Assembly (NCBI GenBank): GCA_023512835.1
Contig: CM042088.1
Location: 46,140,699 to 46,204,698 of the forward strand
Length of the DNA stretch: 64,000 nt
Direction of reading: 5' to 3'
From: Taxillus chinensis
Lineage: Eukaryota > Streptophyta > Magnoliopsida > Santalales > Loranthaceae
The notes under the pieces are model-generated. The model had not been told where the DNA came from. It saw only the letters and a program-made list of their open reading frames with translations, and did not search any database. Every line of letters begins with the position of its first letter. Within the stretch, counting starts at the first letter, position 1. This document shows, piece after piece, positions 21,909-33,700 of the stretch. The translations under genes and the position numbers were made by a program.

Positions 21909-24900
21909 ATGGTAAGGCTGCTTTCCTCGTCCATCTTCTCCCGTGGCAGTGGTAGTGGTAGTAGCAGTGTTGGTACCAACAATAGTTGTAGGGTCGTCTG
22001 GTGTCTTCTTAATCTTAAATCTAGATTACAATGCGGCGGCGATGGACTAATCTTCACCCAGTGCGGTAAACCCTCGCTTCCTAATTCTAATGATGCTTGT
22101 GTTGGAGTTGGAGGTGGAGGTGGTTTCTTATCCCCGACTGCGAATCTTAATGATCGAAGCCCCCCAGTCCTTGAGAAACCGAACAACTCCAACCCTTACT
22201 CGTGTGATTTTGTATCATCCAGAGTATTCGCTCCCTTTTTCCCTCTTACTAAGAGGAGTTATTACCCATCACCTGCCTCTCCTCTTAAAACTCCTATCCA
22301 GCAACGGCATTTTTTAGCCTTCTCTACTTCTTCCACAGCCCTCTTCATGAGTCCGTCTACATCTGCTCCTCCTCCTCCTCCTGTAAATCTCACCTCCCCC
22401 TCCATCCATATTTCCAATTCCAATTCTAATTTGGGGCGGATCAGACATTTCTCGTTCAGTGCTTCTGATTCACGAGATGATGATAAATCCACTGCAAATT
22501 TTGTAAAAGCAGTTATTGGAAGGCCCTTGTCCGCTGCCCGCTCCGCTTTTTTCCACTACCAAGAGGCTATTGGTCTGCAGCTTGACGCCTTTTGGAAGAG
22601 GAACAGCCTAATCCTCTTGGGTGCAGGAGGTGTTCTCTTATGCGCTCTCTTATGGAGGCTGATGTTTGGAGTTGCTAGCACTTTTGTCGTCCTCTCTGAA
22701 GGCATGGCCAAGTATGGTTTTTTTGCTCTGTCTGCTGCCATGGTCTCTTTTTCTGTAAGACCTCTCTCTCTCTCTCTCTCTCTCTCCCGTCATATTTCTG
22801 CCCTTTTTAATATATGATGTTACGGACCTCTTCATGCATTCAATCACGCAGTCAACCCGTCTATGCTTTTGCGCTAATTTATGCTATGTGTTTCTTATTG
22901 TTTTCTCGATGCTGTAAGAACGTTTCTATGGCCTCTGAGATGACATATGTGTAGGTGCTATTTTCTTGTCTTCTGATTGCAATGACCAACCCTCTACTCC
23001 GATCTCATATCTTGTATTTTCTATTGCCTTGTCTTCTCATATCTTGTATCTTCCCATATCTGCCCCTTTCTTCTCCAATGATATGTTCTTCTTGCTCCCA
23101 CTTCCAGAGGTTATTATATAATGGATAATTAATCATGCACGGTTCAAAGTCGCGGTTGACTTGTCACATCTCGGGAAAGATGCAACTTTAGGCATGAAAT
23201 ACTGTTTAGTTAATTTACTTCTTTCCTAGTGTCTCATAAATTAACCTAATACATGGATTCCTGTGATCAAGTGTTTTTTTTAATGGGGATGGTGGTTGGC
23301 TGCCAACAAGTCAAACAAGGGAATCTGCCTCCCTTCATTTTAAATTTTCATGTCTAGTAAGTTATATGTGGTGATGGAATTCAATTCTAAAAAAGATTAA
23401 TTTCCTCTAAACTTTCAAGATACCATTAGTGTTCTTGACTAGTTTAAGCTTATCTTTTGAGAGTGATGATTGCATAGGCTTCCATATAAAATTTTGCCAG
23501 ATATATTATTCCATTGCATTGTGATATTTGCAAAATTTAGTCCTCCTTGTTGGATCCAGTAAGTCCAAGACAAAGCTATATATTCCTTGGAAATATAGAA
23601 TTTCAAATCTGAAGTCAATATGTTTCAATCATTCTCTATATTGGTATGTTACTTTAGCGGGTTCTGTTTTTTTCTTACTTCAAGGGTCTGTATTTGCGGT
23701 CAAGGTTCACAATAAATCCCGATAAAGTTTATAGAATGGCCATGAGGAGGCTTAACACTTCTGCTGGAATTCTGGAGGTTATGGGTGCTCCTCTATCAGG
23801 AACCGATTTGAGAGCATATGTGATATCTGGTGGTGGGCTTTTGCTGAAGAATTTCAAACCAGTCCTCAAAAGCAAGCGTTGTTTCCTTATTTTCCCAATA
23901 CGAGGTTCTGAAAGAAAAGGTCTAGTCAGTGTTGAAGTCAAGAAGAAAAAGGGCCAGGTTTGTTATCACTGCACTTGTCACTGACTTTTGTCTGTGCTTC
24001 ATCCATGCATAATTAATGAAAGTTTTGCCTACTAAAGCAAGTTTTCCACGCTACTTGACCTGTGGTTTGCTCAAGTTTAAATGCAGCTACCTTGTGGTTG
24101 GAAATGTAGCACAAGGTGTAACTATGTGAATGTAAAATTACTTAACTACCTTTCAAAACCAAACATTTTACGGCCAAAATTGATATATTGTGAAGTTCAT
24201 TACTGAAACTGATAAATAAATTTTTAAAAGGAGACGGCAGAGTTGCCCTTTGCTATGAAAGGAGAGGGCCAACCAATGACAAAACTTCCGGTGGTTGTGG
24301 ACAATAAATCATTATCCTCCCCTTGATGTGTGTGAGGAGGAGAAGCTGAAAAGTAAGGTGTATCTTCCATGAAAGTAATATCAGTTGATACAAGTTATTT
24401 GTTAAGATTAGGGCAATAACATTCATAACCTTTTTGAAGATAAGGATAACCAAGGAAGACCCACATCAAAGACTTAGGATCTAATTTGGTAACATGTGGG
24501 TGAACATCACGAACAAAGCAAGTGTTACCAAATATCTGAGGATCAACTGGAAACATGGACTTGTGGGAAAAAAGAATTTTGTAAGGGATCTCACCATGAA
24601 GAATAGATGATGGCATGCGATTAATTAAAAAACATGCGATAGAAATTGTATCAGCCCAAAAAGATTTAGAAACATTCATTTGAAATAAAAGGATACATGC
24701 CATTTCAAGAAGATGTATGTTCTTATCATAGTTTTCGCAAGATGTCTAAACGGTGCCTTGCCATGCCTAGGTAGCGAAAGGTGACCACCCAGCGAGCTGG
24801 GCGAACAGCATGGTGCTTGCCTAACCAAGGCAGAGTCTGGACATTTTTTTTCAATAAATACATGGCACAAACGACGTCATTCATGCCTTGTTTAATGCTT

Positions 24901-27900
24901 ACTATTGATGCTAGCTTCTCTCCTCTCTCGCATCAAAGTCATGAACAATTTGTCTACACAAAGCCACGAAGCCTCAAAGCCACAAATGATTGTCTCCTAT
25001 TAGGGTTTGATTGATTCAATCTGTAGCCTCTTGAGTCTTGATGATCGCCACCATCCTGACACCCCCTCTCTACAATCGTTGCCATCCCAACATCCCCTCT
25101 CGACGTCGATGATCTCTTTCGGCCCTTCACTCTTCTCTTCCTCTGTCTCTATCTATGTCGCCATTAACATCGTCATCACTATCGTCGGCTGCTGCTCTCT
25201 CTCTCTCTTAACTGCTAGACTCGTCACTCTTAGACAATAAGGAAAAACTGAACTAATCATATTTAAAATATTAAATGCGCTTTAAAATATATTAAATTTA
25301 TCATTATATTCATAATCCATGCAAAGCATGACTGTGAAGTACTGTCAAAGTGTGATTATTGTTGTTTTTGTGACACTGATGGTTGTAGGGAATGACTGCC
25401 AGTGAAAATGTTGTTGACAGTAGTAGGACTGATAGCATTATTGCATCTTCTTATGATTCAAAATCAAATCAAGACATATGGCCAAGTCTAATGATCATAG
25501 CTGGAAGTATGGGTATTAGCCCGATTTGAATGATAAAATTTGATTCGATGTAAATTTTGTGATAAAGATACAAAAGGAGGAATTGAAAAATTGATAGAAC
25601 ATTTGAGTGGGGGGAATATTGATGTAGCCAAGCGCTCGTAGGTGACGTTAGAAGTTTCTAAAGATATGAGAGATTATTTGCTGAATAATAAGAGAAGGCC
25701 ACAGATTGATTTTGATGAAAAAGAGGAATCAGAAGAAAAAATTGAAATGACTGGAACTGGAAGTGAGATTCAAACTGTCAACCTTAGTTAAGTTCTTTTG
25801 GGACAATTTCAAAGAAAAGAAAGAGTACACTCATTCATAAGGGTGTGAGAGGTTCCATGGATGCTTTTGTGAGACGAGCTTCAAAAAATGTTATTGTGGA
25901 GCGAATAAGTAAAAAATATACTCAAATGACATTGGAGAATTGAGTAAGATCAAATTCATGACTATAGAGATCCTTTGTTGAAGTCAGAGAAGAAATGCAT
26001 CGATGAAATTAGGTTGCCACACCAAGTTTGTTGGGAAATATATGATTGTATTTTGATGTCTTATGGATGGACAGATAAAAAGGGAAGACATTTTATTAAT
26101 TTTCTTGTCAATTCTTTGGAAGGAACTTTAGAAGGTCCCCAAATATCACTATAAATGAGGAAAAAGGAAATAGAGCTCCTTATATTATTGGTTGGATAAG
26201 AAAAACATTTATGTTTTGCAAGTTCACATGTATCACAATGAAAGTATTTAATATTTAAATTTTGGAACAAGGATAGAAATAGAATTTTAACGACTCTGAA
26301 CATAGGATGTCCAAGTTGGCAATGGTGGGGTCAGATCTTGTCCTTATTTGTTTAGACATAATGGAGATAATGCTTGACTAGTTCGGAGCTTCAAGATAAT
26401 AGAGTTCATTCTGTTCTCTAACACGTGCAATCATCCTCTTGAAAGACAGTATTCATGATAAGATAAGTTTTGATTAAGTTTTTAAATAGAGATAAAATTT
26501 GCTAATAATTTAGGAACATGGAGAACATTGTTTAAAACTAGCGAAGGGCTTATGATGACATTTCCTATAAAGGAATCAACGGTTGCTATCTTTGTATTGA
26601 TAGGGTATATGCAATATATAGTAAAGACATTTGGTGAGTGAGTCATGTGATTTGTAGCACCAGAGTCTATAATTCAGGAAGTAGTAAAAGACTTACCCAA
26701 GACATTTAACCCAAAAGAGGAAGGAAACATACTTGAATAAGCCAATGAATAAGAACCCGAGGATGAAGATATCACACTTTCTCGACTTCTCCTTATCCTT
26801 GGTTGACACCACTTAACATTTGTGAGCCTATCATTTTGCCTTATGACAACAACATGAACCAAGCTATTATACCTAGAAGGTTCTACTCCCGGATCCCACT
26901 CTCAACTTAGAGGTTTTACATGAAGTTTCCAACATCATTCACAGGTATGAGGCACACCATAGTCTGTCTCGGTTCTGGATTTTTTGCAGATATTTTATTC
27001 TCAACTCTGCATGTTTGCTCCTCATTTATGACAGCATGACTACCACCATTAGCCATCATAGCCAAATTGTTCGGGTTATCATTAACCACCAACACTGAAC
27101 AATCTATCTCTTAGGGCTCAAGCGTCAAGTTTCTTCTGCTTTCTTCACCTCGAACCAGTGCCACAACTTCATTAAATTATGGTACTTCAGGCTTGCTTAA
27201 CATTTGAATCATGATTTTGTCAATTTTTTTGGTTAAGCCCAACCAGAAAATCATAGACATGATCCTGCTCTATAAATTCCTTTAGAACAATGAGATCTTC
27301 AGGGCACTTGGTTTTAATTACTCTATAGTATTCGAGCTCTTGTTATAATGATTTCAATTGTTGGCGTAGTTTGTAACAGACTTACTTCCTTATAACACAG
27401 AGTCAATATTCACCTTCTCTAGCCTTTGAATGGGTTTGTTGGAACTACAATCCTAGCTTTCTGGTTGACCACATTAATAAATCAGAATACTAGATCAGAA
27501 CTCTCTTCTTTAGAGACTATCATCGAGACTTCTTTCGTATTGATCTGAATCAACTTTCAACAATGACCTTTAGCGGATAAACCTTAAATAGGAGTTCAAG
27601 GAATAGGAGATCCTTGCGTGAACAATTTTTTTTCTTCTTGCCCTCCCTGGCTGAACCGGACGAAAAGCACCGAAATGATTTCACCTACATCCATGAAAAA
27701 AAAGGAATAAAACTTGGATGGTCAAGTTTATGATAGTTCAATTTATTGCTAGAGGTCTAGTGATGCATGAATGCCTATGTTTGAGTGCCTATGTTTTGCT
27801 TTTTTACAGTGACATGCTTAATTAAGTATTTGATATTTGTGTCTATTTGCAGTATGATATGAAGCTATTGGCAGTGGACGTTCCCATGGCAACAGGGCAT

Positions 27901-28122
27901 GACCAGCGGTTATTCTTGATTGGTGATGAACAAGAGTACAGGGTTGGTGGTGGACTAATATCTGAGCTGAGAGATCCTGTAGTAAGAGCAATGGCAGCAG
28001 CCAAAGAATTTGAAGATCTTGATCAAATCGAAGAGGAGCAAGATGCTGAGAGAGAATTGCAGGAAGCAGAAAGAAAACTAGTGGAAAATGAAAAGTTCGA
28101 AGAAGGTAGGTCAATGCGATGA
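21909..28122 (+). CDS. Probable mitochondrial TIM21/COA1-like membrane protein
   Basis: Three exons, 21909-22754, 23685-23957 and 27853-28122, all join in phase 0 and give about 462 residues. The N-terminus is rich in Ser, Arg and hydroxylated residues with few acidic ones, as in a mitochondrial presequence. A hydrophobic segment follows at about 233-262 (LILLGAGGVLLCALLW and after). The C-terminal domain carries MRRLNTSAGILEVMGAPLSG, RCFLIFPIRGSERKGLVSVE and MKLLAVDVP. This pattern (start-helix, lGxPl, GxkGxGxVxV) is that of the COA1/TIM21 family of inner-membrane assembly or import proteins; assignment is by pattern memory, hence moderate. The tail is an acidic coiled-coil-like stretch (EEEQDAERELQEAERKL). 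A strong donor-like GTAGGT at 28,106 leaves open one more short exon. Intron 2 (3.9 kb) contains a copia element broken by a hAT remnant. Confidence 0.8.
22760..22787. repeat. CT microsatellite at the start of intron 1
   Basis: A (CT) run of about 13 units begins five bases into intron 1 of the TIM21-like gene, directly after the GTAAGA donor. Confidence 0.9.
24230..27450 (-). mobile_element. Copia-type retrotransposon remnant, interrupted
   Basis: Minus-strand fragments lie in the natural copia order. Gag (about 27,420-27,100) shows IVLKEFIEQDHVYDFLVGL and FNEVVALVRGEESRRNL. The protease at about 26,660 has the active-site motif IDSGATNHMT. The pre-integrase zinc knuckle (26,303-26,130) has CDTCELAKHK and SDIWGP. 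The integrase tail (24,735-24,250) has HLLEMACILLFQMNVSKSFW, DTISIACFLINRMPSSIL and FLGYPYLQKGYECY. Frames carry stops and shifts. The integrase catalytic core between SDIWGP and HLLEMA is missing and a hAT remnant sits in its place. RT and RNase H are absent, and I did not establish LTRs. It is antisense to the host gene. Confidence 0.85.
24736..26130 (+). mobile_element. hAT-family transposase remnant nested in the copia element
   Basis: Plus-strand coding debris matches hAT transposases with a BED zinc finger. Around 25,500-25,600 it reads HSWKYGY, then FCDKDTKGGIEKLIEHLSGG, then NIDVAKRS, the BED-finger region. It continues with SMDAFVRRASKNV, and near 26,060-26,125 with MSYGWTDKKGRHFINFLVNS, the DUF659 start (normally MSDGWTD). 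Several stops and frameshifts are present and the catalytic dimerisation end is absent. The left part (24,740-25,240) is probably its 5' leader, with 'tgcctaggtagcgaaagg'-type words. It splits the copia integrase, so it arrived later. Confidence 0.8.
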
Positions 28123-28953
28123 TCTTGACTTATAATGTATTAATATAGCACCCCATGACGGTGGAACTTAAAATTTCATTTCTTTTGCCCTTTTAATAAA
28201 GAAGGAAAGAGAAAAGGGTTTGGGTTGAAATTTCAGCGGTGGATTGTCTTTGATCTTCTTATGGAGTGGTGGTTAAGGATCGTATTTTGTTACCTTAAAT
28301 TTCTGTCGCCATAGGCGACGAAGAAATGATAGCACGGGCTCCCTTGGTATGGTTCGTACCAAGAGTACTTGGATTTGTGGTTTACAGATACCTGATATCA
28401 CATCAACTACTATTGCATTCTTCACCCGTCTTGTACGGAGCAATTTATTCATATTAGATTTGATCGTTCTCCAATCTTTAGCCCAATTGAGTCTTAAATG
28501 ATCCGCTCATTTCATATATAACTGGAAGTAATCGAGACTTGATTCATTTCATATACAACAATGGTATGCATTCTATCTATGCTAAATTATATACAAGATG
28601 CAAGCATAAAGGGGCAATTGCAAGTGTAATACGATTCAATATCAAAAACGTCTGGAACATAGGTATGTCAATGGGGTTCAAAGACGTCAAAGCAAAGAGT
28701 TATTTTCTTTACAGGGTCTGCATGACAATGTAAAGGGAATAGGACAACAAACAAGAAGTCAAATAGTTTAGGCATCTCCCTGCCTTTTTGGTCATTGTTG
28801 TTGGGGAACTGGTTGAAGTTTGCTAATACCCATTCTTCATATGCTCTCTACTTGCGGTTGCAAGGGATGAAGAGTCAAGTACAAGTGTTTTGATCACGCC
28901 AAAATTCTTGAGAAAATCGTGTCGGCTTTTACCTGCTTTAAAGGCGTCTCTTA

Positions 28954-29341
28954 GAGTATTCACTATAAACTCTCTATTTATATTTTTTAGTTAGTTTGAA
29001 TAACTAGTTTAACAAAAATACTATACTTTTCAAACTTTCTATTATAACTAAAATTTTAACAAAATGAATAATAACTCTTAAATTTAATCAAATACTATTT
29101 ACTCTCTATTTATTATAATATTATATTTTATCTCATCACATTTATTTTTTTATTTCTCTTTTTTCTTTCTATATTTACTTTTCCATTTAAAAGAATAAAT
29201 AAATATTTAAAAAGTAATATTTTAATTGATAAATGGTTAAAATAAATAGACTAGAAAGTATGTTTAGATTGTTAAAATAGAAAAAAATATACTTTTAGTT
29301 ATTTTAAATAGCAAAATTTGGAGAGGCTATAATGGATGCTC
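28954..29341. mobile_element. Tourist-like MITE with TTA target duplication
   Basis: A 388-bp AT-rich segment has imperfect terminal inverted repeats. The left end reads GAGTATTCACTATAAACTC; the reverse complement of the right end reads GAGCATCCATTATAGCCTC. The ends are flanked by TTA at 28,951-28,953 and 29,342-29,344, the target duplication typical of PIF/Harbinger (Tourist) elements. No coding sequence is present. Confidence 0.8.
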
Positions 29342-30436
29342 TTATAAGGGTATGCTTCGACTGAGTATACTTTCTCTATAATGTACCATTGCTCCATAAA
29401 AGTATACATTTATCAATGAAAGGTGTATACTTAAAGTTGTTGAATCACGAAGTCATAACATAGGCTAAGTGTGAAATTGTTAGATTATTATTTGTATTTT
29501 TAATAATCTATAATATCATAACACACGTAATAAAAAAGTATTATTTGCTAATAATGGACTGCATTTATCTATAAAAAATAATAATAATAATGGACTGCAT
29601 ATGATTAAAGGAGTGGTTTTAAGTTAATAAAGACCTATTTATAATGGTTATTAAGCTTAATAAAAATTAGAAACAATAGGATTATATATATATACATGTA
29701 TTTCTTTGTTTTTACTTCACGTAAAGTTAATGCAACACGAAAGGTAGGTATAACAATAGTTATTCTCCATTAAAGAATGCCACAAAAGAAAAACAAAAAG
29801 TTTATAAAATAAATCAATTTAATTACTATTTTAAAAAACCAATGTTTTTCTGTATTAATTTTATAATAAAATTTATCATATAAATATTTTTTTATCTAAA
29901 GGTCTTAGTGGAGGAGAATTCAAAATAGAAAGAGAAAGAAGAAGTAAAGAAAAAGTGAAATCCATAATAAACTAAAAAGTACAAAATAATGATAAAAGGA
30001 AAATAAATGACTAATCGGATATGAAGAAATACAACAAAAAGATGCCGGACAAATAAGAAATAAAGAAAATAAATAACTGACTATAGTAGGGATGATAAAT
30101 TTTTTTTTTTAAAAATAATTTTTATATATAATTTAATAATTATAGGATATTAAATAATATTTTTTAATATATTAAAAAATATTATATAAATTTTATGAAT
30201 AAAATTAAATATAAGGATAATTTTTAAATTTTTTTCTTTAAATAGAAGGAAATAAACATATAAAGAATCTAGTAGTGATCTATTAACAGTATACCGTTTG
30301 AGGGTCTCCCAACAAAAATTCCCCAGTTTAAAGATAATGTGATCGCTTGTCCGTCGTCGATAACCACGAGGACTTCCAATTGTGAAACTATCCGACAGGG
30401 AAACGTGATGAAAAAAAAAAAACTTACGATACGTGA

Positions 30437-30463
30437 TATATGTGAGTTTTACACTCACATATA
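30437..30463. repeat. Inverted repeat, 11-bp arms
   Basis: Perfect arms at 30,437-30,447 and 30,453-30,463 surround a 5-base loop (TTTAC). It lies about 260 bp upstream of the PRT1-like start codon. Confidence 0.85.
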
Positions 30464-30490
30464 CAGATATACTTTAAACCGACCCTCATT

Positions 30491-30512
30491 TATACTGTTA
30501 ATTAACAGTATA
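30491..30512. repeat. 22-bp perfect palindrome
   Basis: The segment is self-complementary about TTAATTAA, and its half TTAACAGTATAC occurs again at 30,283-30,294. It is about 210 bp upstream of the PRT1-like start codon. Confidence 0.85.
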
Positions 30513-30642
30513 CTGTTAATTCGGTATCAACATATTTTGTATATACAATACAACATATATACCCACATCAGACCGCTTGTATTGAACACAACCAACATGA
30601 GCTAATTAAAAGAGTCTTCTCCCTTCGATTCCCTGTGCCGTG

Positions 30643-30652
<10 letters not shown>

Positions 30653-30710
<58 letters not shown>
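30653..30710. repeat. (CT)29 tract in the presumed 5' leader of the PRT1-like gene
   Basis: Twenty-nine uninterrupted CT units end eight bases before the start codon ('ccccttcc' then ATGG). CT/GA tracts in plant 5' leaders are known binding sites for GAGA-binding BPC proteins; here this is inference. Confidence 0.9.
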
Positions 30711-30713
<3 letters not shown>

Positions 30714-30718
30714 CTTCC

Positions 30719-33700
30719 ATGGACATGAAAGAGGATCGCAGTTTGGATGCTACTGAATCGGAGAAGATTCCAGATGCCTTTCTTTGTTGCATTTGTTTGT
30801 AAGCAAATTACTAATAAGCGCCCTCCATCTTTCTCTATATACATATACAGCCAGGGTGTGGGGTTTACCTTGAATTTTTGAGGTTATGGGCCAACTCCGC
30901 ACCCGCACCCGCACCCATGGGTAGCCTGCTGTACGCCGGTTCGCTTTTCCCGCACAAATACATATACTTATGTTATGTCCCGTATGAATGAGAGGCCCAC
31001 GAATCCTACGAGTATTCAATTTATTGAAAACCTAGCAATCACCATGGGAAAGGAGTTTCTTTGTTTTTGTTTCTTTCGATGCTCAAATTATTTTCACTGC
31101 TTCTATATTTGTTATCATCATCATCCTAAATATAAGTTTAATATTTTGTTACAGAGATCTCCTGTACAAGCCAGTTGTGCTGGGTAAGATTTATCTGTCA
31201 TCCCCTCCACGGGATATATATATATATATTCAATATTGTTTTTTTCATTTGTATAACGTTTTCTCCATTTGCTTAATTTGTTTTTGTTTTTTTGTAGTTT
31301 GTGGCCACATTTCATGCTTCTGGTGTGTGAGTAAATCCATGAGTTCTCTCCCCGAGTCTCATTGTCCTATATGTAGGCATCCCTATTATCATTTTCCAAC
31401 TATCTGTCAGATGCTTCATATGTTGCTTTTGAAGATGCACCCTGACGCCTATGAAAGAAGGAAATCTCAGATTATGGGTAAGCTTCTTACTGTAATGTGT
31501 TCTGCAATGCAGTTAATGCGTGTGGCGGACCCAAGGCTTCACTTGTTTTGCATCACGGAAATAAAGTTGACCTACCTAACAATATAAACCTATGCTACTT
31601 TATTCCATCTATACATGTTTAATAATCCTCCTCTTTACGCATCAGCACTTTTTTTCCTACTGTTTTCTAACAATGCATGTTCCTTCAAAATTAGGCTAAA
31701 GAACCCAAAAGTTTGTGCAGAATCATGGTACATGGTAAAAGTTTAATGCAGGATGTCTAAATTTGAACCATGTGATACTTAATGAAATAATCATCAACCA
31801 TTGGTCGAATATCATTTTAGAATTATACAATTATGAGTATGAAAGCATTTCTATGCAGGGAAGGACATAAAATGAAATGCTCAATATACTCTAATCTCTT
31901 TGCTCAGCTACTTAGAATATTCATGTGGGAAGAAATATAATGGTGATATTTTTGCCTGCATATGTCTCGGGCGAAACAGTGGCTCAGCCTGATACTCATT
32001 TGTGTGTTTAGAAATTTGTCATGGATTGCACTAAGATGGATAAACTAGGATTGGAAGCCCTTTGACATGGAACCTTATGCAAATATTAACAGAACATGCT
32101 GCCTTTCATCTCAAAAAAATTGCTGAAGTGTTTACCTCAATATTGGGTTCATCTTTCTGCTTCGAGCTTGGTTGAAATCATCAATTTACAAATCTGGTTC
32201 TGACAATGACTTGGCTCTCTTCCTATATTTTATTGTATTTTGCATGTTTCAGAAGAAGAGAAGCAAATGGGCCACTTTTCACCACAACTTGATGCATATG
32301 CCTTTGGATCACATGCTAATCACTTGGGCCCCTCCAAGGAAAGAGAAACCAACTCGTGTTCAATCCCACATGATACAAGGAAAGAGGATCCCATTACAAA
32401 TACTTGGAATAGTAGCTCTCTACATACCTCTAGTGAAAACTTTGAAGTGCGAGAAGCCATTCCTGTTAATAAGAATTGTGCTCAGGATATTCTCAATGAA
32501 ACTAGAAAGCAGATTTTAGTTTCTGATGTAATGTGTGCAATATGCAACCAACTTCTGTTTCGGCCGGCCGTTCTTAATTGTGGCCATGGTGCGTTTTTTG
32601 CTCTTTAGTTTTTCATTTATAATTGTTGGCACTTTAATTAGCTTGTTTTGTAGTTCAGGGATTATTTTTTATTTCATGCCAACTGATTTTTGCTCTTTAC
32701 TTTATGTTCAGTATTTTGTGAAGTTTGTATCACCTTGCCATCAGAGGAGATGCTTAGGTGTTTCACTTGTCAAAGCCCAGAGCCAAGGGGGATTCCAAAC
32801 GTTTGTTTGGTTCTCAATCAGTTTTTGGCAGAACAATTCCCTAAAGAATATGCACTGAGAGAAGATACTATTCAACACAAACAACATCAAATTCTGGGTG
32901 GGTGTCCATTGTCCAACTACTATTGCACCTTGATTTAAGTCCATTGTAAAAAAAATTATAATATTTTAGGCATAGCATGCATTTTATTTCTTAAATATTG
33001 GATTAGATTAATTTTCACTTAGCCATTTTAAGCGGGCAAGTTCTTTTATTTTCTTTGGGTACATTAGAGGGCTTATGCCTGAAAGCCACAAATGCTACAG
33101 GAATTAGTGGGTTTTTTTTTGTTTTTAATTATGAATGAGTACGCACAAACATTGTCCTGAATAATATAGGGTTATTGTAATGGCACAGTAGGATCAAATT
33201 TAAAATTAATTAAGATTATTCTACATGAAGCAGTAAATAAATAATTGCAAGGTCTGCTATATTAAAAGCTCCATAAGCTATCAAAACAACCTGAAGCAAT
33301 TTATATAGGAAAATAGAAAGGAAAATAAATTGTATAGGATGATGATATGGAGATTCAATAATGAAATCAATGTCACTAAGGCATGAACTTGAAGAAAATA
33401 GGAGATACAAGTGTGGAGTACCAGTGAGTTGATCAAAAAGAAGATACTAGTGGACCAAAAACATGTACTTTATAAGCTATGTCAGGTCATGTGACAATGA
33501 AATATATTAGTGATGAGGGGTTCAAGAATTAAAGGATTCTACATTATGTTTACTTGTTTAAAATTCTTGATATATTAGTTATAATTTTTACAAATCATTG
33601 ATAATTAAATTATTCTAGATTTGATGTGATGGGCTTTTAGGTCTTAATTTGGACTAGCTAGCTAGAGTTATATAAATCTTGGGATGTAATATTTAGTAGA

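Larger units (their letters stand above)
28123..30718. other. Intergenic region between the TIM21-like and PRT1-like genes
   Basis: No gene is seen. It contains a Tourist-like MITE (28,954-29,341), very AT-rich DNA (29,800-30,240), and hairpin-forming repeats at 30,283-30,517 close to the PRT1-like promoter. Confidence 0.7.

Noticed and set aside
24676..25240. Short frames on both strands at the left end of the nested hAT remnant
   Set aside because: They match no protein and fit the non-coding leader of the transposon.
30568..30844. Minus-strand frames rich in RERERER
   Set aside because: They are the complement of the (CT)29 tract and lie over the promoter and first exon of the PRT1-like gene.
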